From: an uncultured Verrucomicrobiota bacterium | GTDB lineage: Bacteria > Verrucomicrobiota > Verrucomicrobiia > Verrucomicrobiales > DEV007 | Length of the DNA stretch: 64,000 nucleotides | Direction: 5' to 3' | Assembly: GCA_902589825.1 (NCBI GenBank) | Contig: CACIUL010000001.1 | Coordinates: forward strand, 62,001 to 126,000 | Part shown: positions 9,687 through 19,200 of the stretch, piece after piece | How positions within the stretch are numbered: the stretch's first letter is position 1 | Layout: every line of letters starts with the position of its first letter | Program-made: the position numbers and the translations under genes | The notes under the pieces: model-generated | What the model was told of the DNA's origin: nothing | Seen by the model: the letters and a program-made list of their open reading frames with translations, nothing else | Database searches by the model: none

Positions 9687-12221
9687 ATGAACCCCAAGAA
9701 TGATAACTCATGTCTGCTTGCCGTTACCTTGGCGTTGCAAGTAGTAATAATACTCAGTTCCTTGCTCTATGTTTCCGAGAGTGGGGCCGCTGGTGTGCCT
9801 GCCTTGTTACCAAGGCCTGATACAACCCCGCCGTCTGATGGCAAGGTGAAGGTTTACATCCTGGCGGGACAATCCAATATGGTCGGATTTGGTTACCTGC
9901 AGGGTGCCCGTCCGGTTTACCCGAGCATTTACCTCTCTGCTGATCCCAATATCAAGGTCGGTCGTATGCCAGTCGGGGCATCGGCACTCCTTAAGCATGG
10001 AGTTTATCAGGGCGATGGCCCGGATTCGCCCGTGGGGGGCAGGGTGGCTATTTACCAGGGAGGTTTCAATGCCGCTAAGAACGACACTGCCACGAAGCCG
10101 ATCAAGGAGACCACCGTCGCGCTGGGCACGGTGAATGCCCGTTTGCCGTCCATGGATGGCCCACACACGGTGGTGGTAAAGGCCTGGATCGATGTGCCCA
10201 TGGGCGGCAAACACGAGATTCATGTCGGTTATGGTGAGAGCACCCACGCCATTGCTTCCATCGATGGCAAGGAGGTCTATCGCAAGGAGCCTGGGAAAAA
10301 CCCGATGGTAACCGCACTTCTCCTTGAAGAGGGAACACGTTACCCGTTGACCATTACTTATATCAAGGGGGGCTCTGCAGCCTTGTGGCTCAAGCATGTT
10401 GATCTCAAGGGGAGAGGTGATCTTGCTTCCTTGAACCAGCAGGGGAAGTATACCTGGTTTGCCGATGAGGGTGGCCAGTGGACGGTTCGTAATGACGTGA
10501 CCTACTGGGAAACGCGCATTTCCAAGGAAGGCGGCAGCGGAGGGCCGCTTTCAACCACGTCCAATGGCCGATTTATCGGGCCCGAGGTTCCCTTTGGCTA
10601 CGTCATGGGCACCTACCACGAGGAACCGGTGCTGCTCATTGAGTCTTCCATGGGCAACCGTGCGTTGAGTTTTGATTTCCGGCCACCGTCCAGTGGCAAG
10701 ACTGAGGAGGAGAAGGCCAACAAGTTCTGTGGATTGGAGTATGACCTGATGGTTGAGGGCGTGCACAAGACCCTCAAGAACATCGGCAATATTGTCCCCA
10801 ACTATAAGGGGCAGGGATATGAGGTCGCCGGATTTGTCTGGTTTCAGGGACACAAGGACAAGAATGTGCCGAAGACAGTTTATGCAAAACATCTGGCCAA
10901 CTTGATCAAGGATTTGCGCGAGGAGTTCAAGACGCCAAAGATGCCGGCGGTGGTTGCCACGGTGGGTTTTGGCGGCGTGAGCATGGATCCCGGGCACTTC
11001 ATGACCTGGGAGGCCCAGATGGCGGTAGGAGATGCAAAACAATATCCTGAATTTGCTGGTAATGTGGCCAGCGTGGATACCCGTGGGTTCTGGCGTTCTC
11101 GGGCAGAATCCCCTACCAACACCGGTTACCACTACAATCATAATGCAGAGACCTATATTCTGACCGGAGATGCGCTTGGACGTGCCATGGTGCGCCTGAA
11201 GGGCGGTATGGCTGAGGACTTGAATGTCAGCAAAGAGCCGAAGCGCCATCCTGATGTTGAAACGATCTTTTCTGATACGGTCACAGCAACCTTCAACAAG
11301 CGGGGGCCACACTATCTCCCGGAGTATTACCGGAAGATGGGCCAGGCGCTCAAGCCAATCATCATGGAGGAGATGGTTCCCGGGTTTCTGGAATCTGCCT
11401 TTGCGCCGAACAGTCGCGGTAACCTTAAGGGGATTGTTGCCGGCAAGAAACCGGTGAAGATGCCAATTGACATCCGCAGTGAGCTTGATGTCCTCATGGA
11501 ATACTACGACATTGCCGGAGTGCCGGATCATGGGTGGAAGTCCTTCGGTCCGGAGATGCGTACAGCCAACTGGTCATATTTCAGTTTTGATCCGCCCGAA
11601 AAACAGGTAGCCGAAAAGAGTGACCGTTACCGCGAGATCACACTGCCTCGAGGAATGGAGCAGTGGCACACTCCCGGTTTTGATCCCGTCAAGGCCGGAT
11701 GGAAGAACGGTCGAGCTCCCTTTGGACGGATGGGCGCGAAGCTGGATCGACGGCGCCCGAGTTGCAACGGGGCTCTTTGCGGTTGCAGTGAGGTCCCGAC
11801 CACCTTCTGGGATAAGGAGGTGCTCCTGATGCGAAAGACCTTCAATGTTCCCGCAGTTAAAAAAGGTCATGCCTATCGCCTGATTCTGGGGGGGGCGGGA
11901 TGCGACCGTTCCGGCGAGGGCTTTGCCATCTATGTCAACGGTAAGCTCCTTGCCGAGGTTCCCGGCGGTTTCTTCCGCTATTCCGGCATCCGGGGTGCTT
12001 ACCTCTATGCTGATATCCTGTCCGAGTTCCAGGGCGGCGAGGTCACCATCGCAGTTATCAATTTCCTGCGCTACACGCATTTCCGTAATAAAACGACCTA
12101 TTTTGGACCGCACCCAGACTATTACAGCAAGCCGGTTCCTCCCAATGGTCATGTCAGCCTTTGGATGGAGGAGGCCAGGCTTTCTACTGATACTCTCAAG
12201 GCCTCGATGGGGAAGGATTAG
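9687..12221 (+). CDS. Multidomain SASA-domain esterase with inserted domain and a ~320-aa C-terminal module
   Basis: 'VKVYILAGQSNMVGFGYL'; inserted domain; 'AGFVWFQGHKDK'; C-terminus resembles that of the 16259..19879 product. Confidence 0.88.
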   Translation: MNPKNDNSCLLAVTLALQVVIILSSLLYVSESGAAGVPALLPRPDTTPPSDGKVKVYILAGQSNMVGFGYLQGARPVYPSIYLSADPNIKVGRMPVGASALLKHGVYQGDGPDSPVGGRVAIYQGGFNAAKNDTATKPIKETTVALGTVNARLPSMDGPHTVVVKAWIDVPMGGKHEIHVGYGESTHAIASIDGKEVYRKEPGKNPMVTALLLEEGTRYPLTITYIKGGSAALWLKHVDLKGRGDLASLNQQGKYTWFADEGGQWTVRNDVTYWETRISKEGGSGGPLSTTSNGRFIGPEVPFGYVMGTYHEEPVLLIESSMGNRALSFDFRPPSSGKTEEEKANKFCGLEYDLMVEGVHKTLKNIGNIVPNYKGQGYEVAGFVWFQGHKDKNVPKTVYAKHLANLIKDLREEFKTPKMPAVVATVGFGGVSMDPGHFMTWEAQMAVGDAKQYPEFAGNVASVDTRGFWRSRAESPTNTGYHYNHNAETYILTGDALGRAMVRLKGGMAEDLNVSKEPKRHPDVETIFSDTVTATFNKRGPHYLPEYYRKMGQALKPIIMEEMVPGFLESAFAPNSRGNLKGIVAGKKPVKMPIDIRSELDVLMEYYDIAGVPDHGWKSFGPEMRTANWSYFSFDPPEKQVAEKSDRYREITLPRGMEQWHTPGFDPVKAGWKNGRAPFGRMGAKLDRRRPSCNGALCGCSEVPTTFWDKEVLLMRKTFNVPAVKKGHAYRLILGGAGCDRSGEGFAIYVNGKLLAEVPGGFFRYSGIRGAYLYADILSEFQGGEVTIAVINFLRYTHFRNKTTYFGPHPDYYSKPVPPNGHVSLWMEEARLSTDTLKASMGKD

Positions 12222-12308
12222 GCAGATCGCATTGTGTTGTTCCTTGCCACGACTTCAGGGTTGTTTATGCTTCTTCTGCCTCAAGGGGATGATGAAGCCT
12301 GAGCAATA

Positions 12309-12623
12309 ATGAAACGGAGAGTGTGGCAGTGGTTTTTCTTTACGGTGCTGGTGTGTTCGCTGGCACTTGCCTCTTTGTTTTTATTTGAGGATTCTGTTGC
12401 TGACTATTTCTTTGAGTTGCTGGGATCCTGGCGCGACCTGTGTGCCCATATCACTCCTGATGAATGGCAGGTGCAGGGCAACATCTTTCTTGGCTTGGTA
12501 TGGATCTTCACCGGCGTGCTTGCCTACTCCATGATTTTCGGCCTGTGTTGTGTCATCCTGCTTGCATTTGCGCAGGAACTCTTCATGCGGCTTGCAGGTA
12601 AAAAACCGCATAAAGCCAAGTGA
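12309..12623 (+). CDS. Small membrane protein
   Basis: Two predicted hydrophobic helices; 104 aa. Confidence 0.55.
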   Translation: MKRRVWQWFFFTVLVCSLALASLFLFEDSVADYFFELLGSWRDLCAHITPDEWQVQGNIFLGLVWIFTGVLAYSMIFGLCCVILLAFAQELFMRLAGKKPHKAK

Positions 12624-12649
12624 AATAATCTGGACTGGCGGGTCATCAA

Positions 12650-12976
12650 GTGATGGAAAAGAAACCTGCGCATTTTTGGTTCTTAATCCTGTGTAACACA
12701 GCCGGATTCCTGACGTTTTGTGCCATTTTGGCTTATGCCGCACAAAATCATTCCAATCATACCGGGCTTAATCCTTATCTTGCCCTTGCCGTCTTTGTTC
12801 CCATTGGAATCACAGGACTGTCCTTTTTATTGATGATTCCTTGCCCGTGGCGTCATCATTGGCTTTCAGTTTCAGCCATCCTTATTGGGCTCTTTGGGGT
12901 GATGTTTCTCGTCTACCTTGATCAGAGTAATACTCTCCTGAGATATGAGGTATGGATCGACCGGGGGATGCCGTAA
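12650..12976 (+). CDS. Small membrane protein
   Basis: Three predicted hydrophobic helices; 108 aa. Confidence 0.55.
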   Translation: MMEKKPAHFWFLILCNTAGFLTFCAILAYAAQNHSNHTGLNPYLALAVFVPIGITGLSFLLMIPCPWRHHWLSVSAILIGLFGVMFLVYLDQSNTLLRYEVWIDRGMP

Positions 12977-12984
12977 AGATGTAA

Positions 12985-13152
12985 GATATCATTGCAGCAA
13001 GCTTTGCCGTCTTTGTGGCGGGATGTGAGTCCTTCCATCAATCGTCAAACCCGGCAAGGGCCATCGGCGTTACAACAGGCTTGGCTTTATCAGCAGTGAA
13101 TCGAAGTCTGTATGAAAGGCATACCTATGCGGACGCCAATAGGGTGCTTTGA
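12985..13152 (+). pseudogene. Possible remnant of a small lipoprotein lacking a usable start codon
   Basis: Open frame DIIAASFAVFVAGCESFHQSSNPARAIGVTTGLALSAVNRSLYERHTYADANRVL* with a lipobox-like VAGC; TAA lies immediately upstream in frame. Confidence 0.3.
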
Positions 13153-13296
13153 TGGGTGCGAAAAAAATCTAATAAATGGTGACGGCCGTTCGTTGTGACA
13201 TAAGAACCAATAAATTACCTGTTTTTTTATCCCGGCTGAACTGGGAGAACCTCTAGGTAATAAATCCTGAACAAAAACAAATACCCCCTTATCCCC

Positions 13297-13755
13297 ATGA
13301 AAACACCCACCAGAACCACCGCTTTGTTATTTACCTGCTTTTTTTACCTGATCAGCAGCCATTTTGCACAGGCACTCAAAGCGCCGTATTCAAAACAACA
13401 ACTGGAACAGATTGCCACTGACATCGTCGTCGGCAAGGTGCAGGCCATTTACTCTCGCACGGAGCGGGAGGGCAAATACGAATACGTCCACAAGGTTGCC
13501 GAGGTGAAGATCGAGAAAATAGAGAAAGGCAAGGTCACAGATGAATTGATCTATGTGCGTTATTTTGACAGGAACTGGATAGGCAAGGGGTTAATTCCGC
13601 CGGGAGGTGCCTCTTATTCGCCGCAACCGAATAACGGTGGCACTTACCGGTTCTATCTTTCCCGTGATGCCTACGACGGCTGGTCGTTAGATGGGGCGCA
13701 GGATGGCGGATATAACGTTGTCTACGCCAATGGAATACAACCTGTCGAGGAATAA
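13297..13755 (+). CDS. Hypothetical secreted protein, paralogue of 443..895
   Basis: Signal peptide plus shared N-terminal 'Q(K/Q)QLE...(V/I)VxGKVxAI' region. Confidence 0.7.
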   Translation: MKTPTRTTALLFTCFFYLISSHFAQALKAPYSKQQLEQIATDIVVGKVQAIYSRTEREGKYEYVHKVAEVKIEKIEKGKVTDELIYVRYFDRNWIGKGLIPPGGASYSPQPNNGGTYRFYLSRDAYDGWSLDGAQDGGYNVVYANGIQPVEE

Positions 13756-13787
13756 GGAATAGGTAATTTTATCACCAGTGCCATTGG

Positions 13788-13812
13788 AATGCCCCTGATT
13801 ATCGGGGGCATT
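13788..13812 (+). terminator. Probable terminator hairpin after 13297..13755
   Basis: AATGCCCC-tgattatcg-GGGGCATT followed by TTCGCTTTT. Confidence 0.5.
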
Positions 13813-13888
13813 TCGCTTTTGGTGACTTGGTCCCTCAAGGCGTAAGGAGGCATTCCGCAACAACATGGTGCTACAAAGATACCAGCGC

Positions 13889-15313
13889 TTATTTTTTCTG
13901 CGACTTTTGCTTCTTTTTCGATTCCTTGGCGGAGGGAGCGTTCTTTTTGGGAAACCACCTGGCCAGTTCCTTCTTGAGTTGCGCATATTTTGGCTTACCG
14001 GCAAGGTTGTCCCATTCATTGGGATCCTTTCTGTGATCATAAAGTTCTTCGGATCCATCTGCATATCGGATGTAGCGCCACTGAGCGGTGCGCAGGGCAT
14101 GGTTATTGCGCCCATAGGTGGTGAGTGCCGGTCGTTCCCGCTTTGATTTTGGATCAGCCAGTAAGGGTACCAGGCTTTGTCCTTCCAATGCCTTGTTTTC
14201 GCCCAGTCCACAGAGATCAACGAGCGTGGGATAGATATCGATCAGCCCCACCGGTTGATCCACACGCATCCCGGATCGTGTCCCTTGTGTCAGTGCCCCG
14301 GATATGCCCTTGGGGACCACAAACATAACCGGCGTGCGGCCGGCGCGTTCCCACAGGGTGAATTTTCGCCAGTGCTCCTTTTCTCCCAAATGCCAGCCGT
14401 GATCGGTCCAGAGCACAATGATGGTATTGTCAGCATGGGTGCTTTTCTCCAGGGCAGTGAGCACACGTCCAACTTGCTCGTCCGCAAACGCAATGGAGGC
14501 AAGGTAACCATGCACGGCTTTTTTCCACTGCTTATGCTTGCTTACCCTTGCATGGTCGCCCTGCGGCTTTGCCATCTTGACGCCGGCTGCCGGCACATCA
14601 TTGAGGTCGTTCTCAATAGTGGCAGGCAGCTGGATTTCACTTTCCCTGAACAGGTCGAAATATTTTTGGGGAACATACCACGGCAGGTGTGGTCGATAGA
14701 TCCCGCAGGCAAGGAAGAAAGGCTTTTCATGTTCGCGTTCTAATTGACCAATGATCCAGTCAGCCACTTTATAATCGCCCATGGCGCTGGCGGGCTTGGA
14801 CACCGGTCCCCAGTCAAAATGTGCTGTTTTTGGAATGCCGTTGACCGGTCGGGTTGTCGGCAGCGGATCCACCGGCTTGTTCTTTTTCTGGTCAGGGAAA
14901 TAGGTTTGCCATGAGGCAGGATCAGGATAACGGCCATGATAGATTTTTCCTGAGCCAGCCGACCAATAACCATGCGCAGTGAAGTGCTGAGGCAGGGTTA
15001 CTGCCCTGGGCAGCGCCACCCGCCACGGGTGCGAATTGTGGTAGACTCCGCTGGTGGAAGGGAGAACACCGGTCATGAGTGCAGCCCGGGAAGGGTTGCA
15101 TGAGGGTGCTGCGCAGTATGCACGGGTAAAGAGAACGCCACGCTTGGCCAGCCTGTCCAGATGTGGGGTATGTGCCTGCGGATGACCTCTGAGTGCACCG
15201 ATCCAGTCATTTAAATCATCAATGGCGATAAAGAGCACATTGGGCTTTGCCGCCTGTAAAGAGGTTGAGTAACCGATGATAAGGAGAATCAGGGATATGT
15301 GTTTTAAGTTCAT
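13889..15313 (-). CDS. Sulfatase (iduronate-2-sulfatase-like)
   Basis: 'KPNVLFIAIDDLNDW'; active-site core 'CNPSRAALMTG'; 'LWTDHGWHLGEKEHWRK'; Lys-rich C-terminal tail. Confidence 0.93.
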   Translation of the reverse strand: MNLKHISLILLIIGYSTSLQAAKPNVLFIAIDDLNDWIGALRGHPQAHTPHLDRLAKRGVLFTRAYCAAPSCNPSRAALMTGVLPSTSGVYHNSHPWRVALPRAVTLPQHFTAHGYWSAGSGKIYHGRYPDPASWQTYFPDQKKNKPVDPLPTTRPVNGIPKTAHFDWGPVSKPASAMGDYKVADWIIGQLEREHEKPFFLACGIYRPHLPWYVPQKYFDLFRESEIQLPATIENDLNDVPAAGVKMAKPQGDHARVSKHKQWKKAVHGYLASIAFADEQVGRVLTALEKSTHADNTIIVLWTDHGWHLGEKEHWRKFTLWERAGRTPVMFVVPKGISGALTQGTRSGMRVDQPVGLIDIYPTLVDLCGLGENKALEGQSLVPLLADPKSKRERPALTTYGRNNHALRTAQWRYIRYADGSEELYDHRKDPNEWDNLAGKPKYAQLKKELARWFPKKNAPSAKESKKKQKSQKK

Positions 15314-15506
15314 TTAATGACAGTGAAAATAAGGAGATCTATTCGATTTTTTTTATTTTAATTTCTGGTGTGCCGGGATCAACGCATTGAGGATCCGGTA
15401 TGATTGGCCTGTCGTAAAAGAGCGTTATAAATACGCATAAACCCGGTACTATGTCATCGCATTAAAGGCCAGTTATTCTATCCTTGCCACCAAGCATTAA
15501 ACGGTC

Positions 15507-16262
15507 ATGTCCGCTTGTTTTCAATTTGTTCTGGGTTTTGTTCTTATCTCTTCAGCTGCATGGGCTGAGGAGCCGGCGACGAAAGGATCGGGGAACATGA
15601 AGGCAGCCCTGCGCAAGCTGAAGTTGCCGGGGATCGAATTGAACCTTGAAGAGCAGTCTGTGGATGTGGAGGCGACAGTGTGCCTTCATGAAGGTTCTCT
15701 GGAACTGATTGCCTGCGCGGAAGGCACCAAGGAGCACGAGTCCATCCTTGCCCTTTCCGCCCGTCCCATGCATATCCACACAGCCATGCTCCTGATGGGC
15801 GCGAAGCCCGGAAACCCTGCCATGAAAAAGGTAAGTGATGGTGAAGGCGTTCGCTGGGTTCCCGTTGACCCCTCAGGGGATCAGGTCTGGTTATCCCTTG
15901 TATTGACTGACCCGGAAGGCAAGCAAGTCGAGCAACCCATCAGCCAGTTTGTTTCCCCTGTCGGTTCCGGTGTCAAAGGTGAAGGAATTTCCGGCAAGGG
16001 GATGGAAAAATTTCCCGATCATTTTCTTTTTGCCGGTTCGCATCTTGTGCAGGGCGGTCCCGGTCCCAAAAAGTATGTGTGTGAACAAAGCGGTAATGTG
16101 ATTTCCATTTCTACTTTTGGTGATGAATTTCTCTGCCTGCCCGGAATTCATGGGCATAACAATAAAGGCCTTGTCTGGCAGGTGAACCCGGAGGGGCTGC
16201 CCGGGATAGGGGAAAAGGTAACCCTTCGCCTCAGGCGAAAGCCAAAATTTTCAAAACCATGA
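15507..16262 (+). CDS. YdjY-domain-like secreted protein
   Basis: Signal peptide; 'VDVEATVCLHEGSLELIACAEGTKEHESILAL...HTAMLLMGAKPGNP'; stop overlaps the next start (ATGA). Confidence 0.7.
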   Translation: MSACFQFVLGFVLISSAAWAEEPATKGSGNMKAALRKLKLPGIELNLEEQSVDVEATVCLHEGSLELIACAEGTKEHESILALSARPMHIHTAMLLMGAKPGNPAMKKVSDGEGVRWVPVDPSGDQVWLSLVLTDPEGKQVEQPISQFVSPVGSGVKGEGISGKGMEKFPDHFLFAGSHLVQGGPGPKKYVCEQSGNVISISTFGDEFLCLPGIHGHNNKGLVWQVNPEGLPGIGEKVTLRLRRKPKFSKP

Positions 16263-19200
16263 TCAAGTTGCCAACTAAAACAAAGCTGTCCGTTTGCTCA
16301 GTTGTTATACTGGGCCTTGCTTCTCCGCTGGCAGTGGCGCAATCCTTCTACAAGAAAGCAAACGGCCTTTTTTCCACTCGCCCGGATGCCACCAAGTCAC
16401 TGCAGAACATTAAGCGATTTGGCCCGGTTGGTATGGGTATTGACCTCATCCAGCCGGCTTTCACGATGCGCATTTCCCATATTGAGGAAGGTTCGCCTGC
16501 AGCTGCTACGGGCAAGTTGAGCAAGGGGCAGGTTATCGAGTCCATCAACGGGGAGAAACTTGCCGACATTGATCCGCGTATCCAGTTGGGGAAAATCCTT
16601 GCCGATGCGGAGGCTTCAGATGGAATTCTTCGCTTTGCAATCAAGGGCATTGCTGTCCCGGTCACGGTGAAGGTTCCGGTGCTGGGAGCATACAGCAAGA
16701 CTTGGCCATTGGACTGCCCGAAGTCTGACAAGATCGTCCGGCAGGTTGCAGGCTACCTTTCCAGGCCCGACACGCAGAAGGGGTTGGCTGGCATCGGCAT
16801 GCTCTTCTTGCTTTCCACTGGAGATGATCAGGACCTCGAAGTGGTCCGCCAATGGGCAAGGGACGTGAAGCCTCACCGCTATCCCTGGTATATCGGCTAT
16901 GGTGGTATCCCTCTGGCCGAATGTTACCTGAGGACCGGCGACCCTAAAATTCTCGATAATATTCAGGTGGGTGTCGATAATGCCGACAAGTCCCAGCACA
17001 ATGATGGCTGGGCGGGTCGTGGCAGTGCCCTGACCTCTTATGGTCAGGGTCATCTCAATGCTGCCGGTACCCATGTGGTTACTTTTCTCATGTTAGCCAA
17101 GGAATGTGGAGCAGATGTGCCGGACCGCCTGCTGCTTCGTTCCTTGCGCCATTTCTATCGATATGCCGGAAGGGGAAACAATCCTTATGGTGACGGTCGC
17201 CCTGAGGTGGGATTTGTTGATAACGGTAAGAACGGCAAACTGGCCTTTGCCATGGCAGCAGCAGCAGCCCTGACGCCGGACGGTGAAAACTCCCTTTATG
17301 CCAAAGCCCGTGACGTGTGTGCCATCCAAAGCTTCTATACAACCAGCTTTATGCTTCACGGTCATACCGGTGGTGGTATTGGCGAGATTTGGCGCAGTGC
17401 TGCCATGGGCCTCATGCTCGACAAGAAGCCCAGGCAATACCGCGATTTCATGGATAATCGCAAATGGCATTATGACCTGTCCCGTCGCTTCGATGGATCA
17501 TTTGGTATCCTTGGCGGGGGTGGTTATGACAAGGAGCAGTGGGGCGTGGCGTATCCATTGGCCTATACCATTCCGCGTAAAACTCTTCGTGTTGCCGGTG
17601 CACCCCGTAGCAAGTTTTCAAGGCCTTACCAATTGCCCGGGCAATTGTGGGGAACAAAAGCTGATAACGCATTCCTCTCCTTTGAGGCGGTCCCCGGCAC
17701 CGGCGGCAGGAAGCAGGACTTGTCCGCTGAGACGCTGGATGAGGATTCCAGCATGGCTTTTATTCGGCGCTTTCATGCCAAGGAACAACCCGCCGATGAG
17801 CAGATCCGCAGATACGTTCACCACCAGGAACATAATATCCGCAACATTGCGGCCTTTAAGGCTCTCGGTATCAACAGCGGCTACATCGGCTGGAAGTCAG
17901 GCGGGGGCAAGGTGCGCATGAATCTGGTGATGGAGTTCCTTCAACACGCCGATGCAAGGGTTCGTCGGGCCATGTTTGGTGCCATCCTTGGCAAGACGGA
18001 TGTTATTAATCCTGAAATTTTCGGACTGGCCATCAAGGCAGTTAAGGACCCGGAAGAATCCTGGTGGGTTCAGGACGCGGCCTTGCAAATCATCGGTCGA
18101 GGCACGGCCGATCAAGTGTTGCCGCATGTGGATACGTTGCTTCCATACCTCAAACATGAGGAAGACTGGCTGAAGAACGCAGCAATCACCGCCTTGACTC
18201 CCGTGGTGGCCGATGCGCGCTGCTATGAGCGAGTGCTTCCGGCTGTTGGAAACCTGATACGCAATAACCAGCGCGTGTCCATCACCCGGGGGATGACAGG
18301 TGGGATCCGCGCCAAGCTTAAGGCGGCTGGGTCTCAAGTTCAAAAACTGGCATCCAAGACCTTAAAGGAGACTTTCACGGGTTATTCAGGATCCAAGACT
18401 GCGCCTGGAGGGCTGGACACGACTTCCACCTATGAGTATCACCTTGAGGGGATCGCTGAGTCACTGGCTGAGGTTCCGGGAGGCCTTGATGTGCTCTACG
18501 AGATTGCGCGTCAGCGCAAGCCGAAGGAAATCCTTCCCTATAAGAAGTTTTTTCTGAATGCTGATTCCAGCCGTTTTGGCCCGGAGCTGAAGAAGGCGAT
18601 CAACCCGATCATTGTCGATGAGTTAATTCCGGAGTATGTCGGCAGAAACAGGGCGAGGCTGAAGCAACTTGCAGGTGGAGAGATTCAGTCCGGTTATCCG
18701 GGAGGATCCAGGGATTCCATTGATGGCCTTGTGGCCCTCTATGACCGGGCGGGCGACAAGGATTATGGCTGGAAAATGTTCATGGACTTGCGCAGTGCCA
18801 AGTGGACTTATCACAGTTTCGACCCGATTCCCGCCGAGCAGGTGCCCTTCGACCAACTCATTACCCGCTACCGTAAGGTCACGTTGCCCAAAGGCATGGA
18901 AAAATGGTATGAAACCGGATTTGAAGCCAATGATGCAAATAATCGGGGAGGCTTCAAGTGGGGCCAAAGTCCCTTTGGCCACTACATGGGCAAGCTTCCC
19001 GCCGGCCCGGTTCACAAGTGCGGTTCGGGGTGTGTTGGCCCGGGTTGTTATGGTGCCACCAAGATCAATGCCTTCTGGGAGAAAGAAGTGCTTCTGCTTC
19101 GGCAGCACTTCGAGGTGCCACCGGTTAAACCCGGTCACCGTTACCGTCTCCGGGTGAATGATGGCAACCATGTGGGTTCTGGTGGCGGTCACATTATCTA

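Noticed and set aside
10551-11531. 326-aa minus-strand ORF
   Set aside because: Lies fully inside the strongly supported SASA gene 9687..12221; no recognisable protein features.
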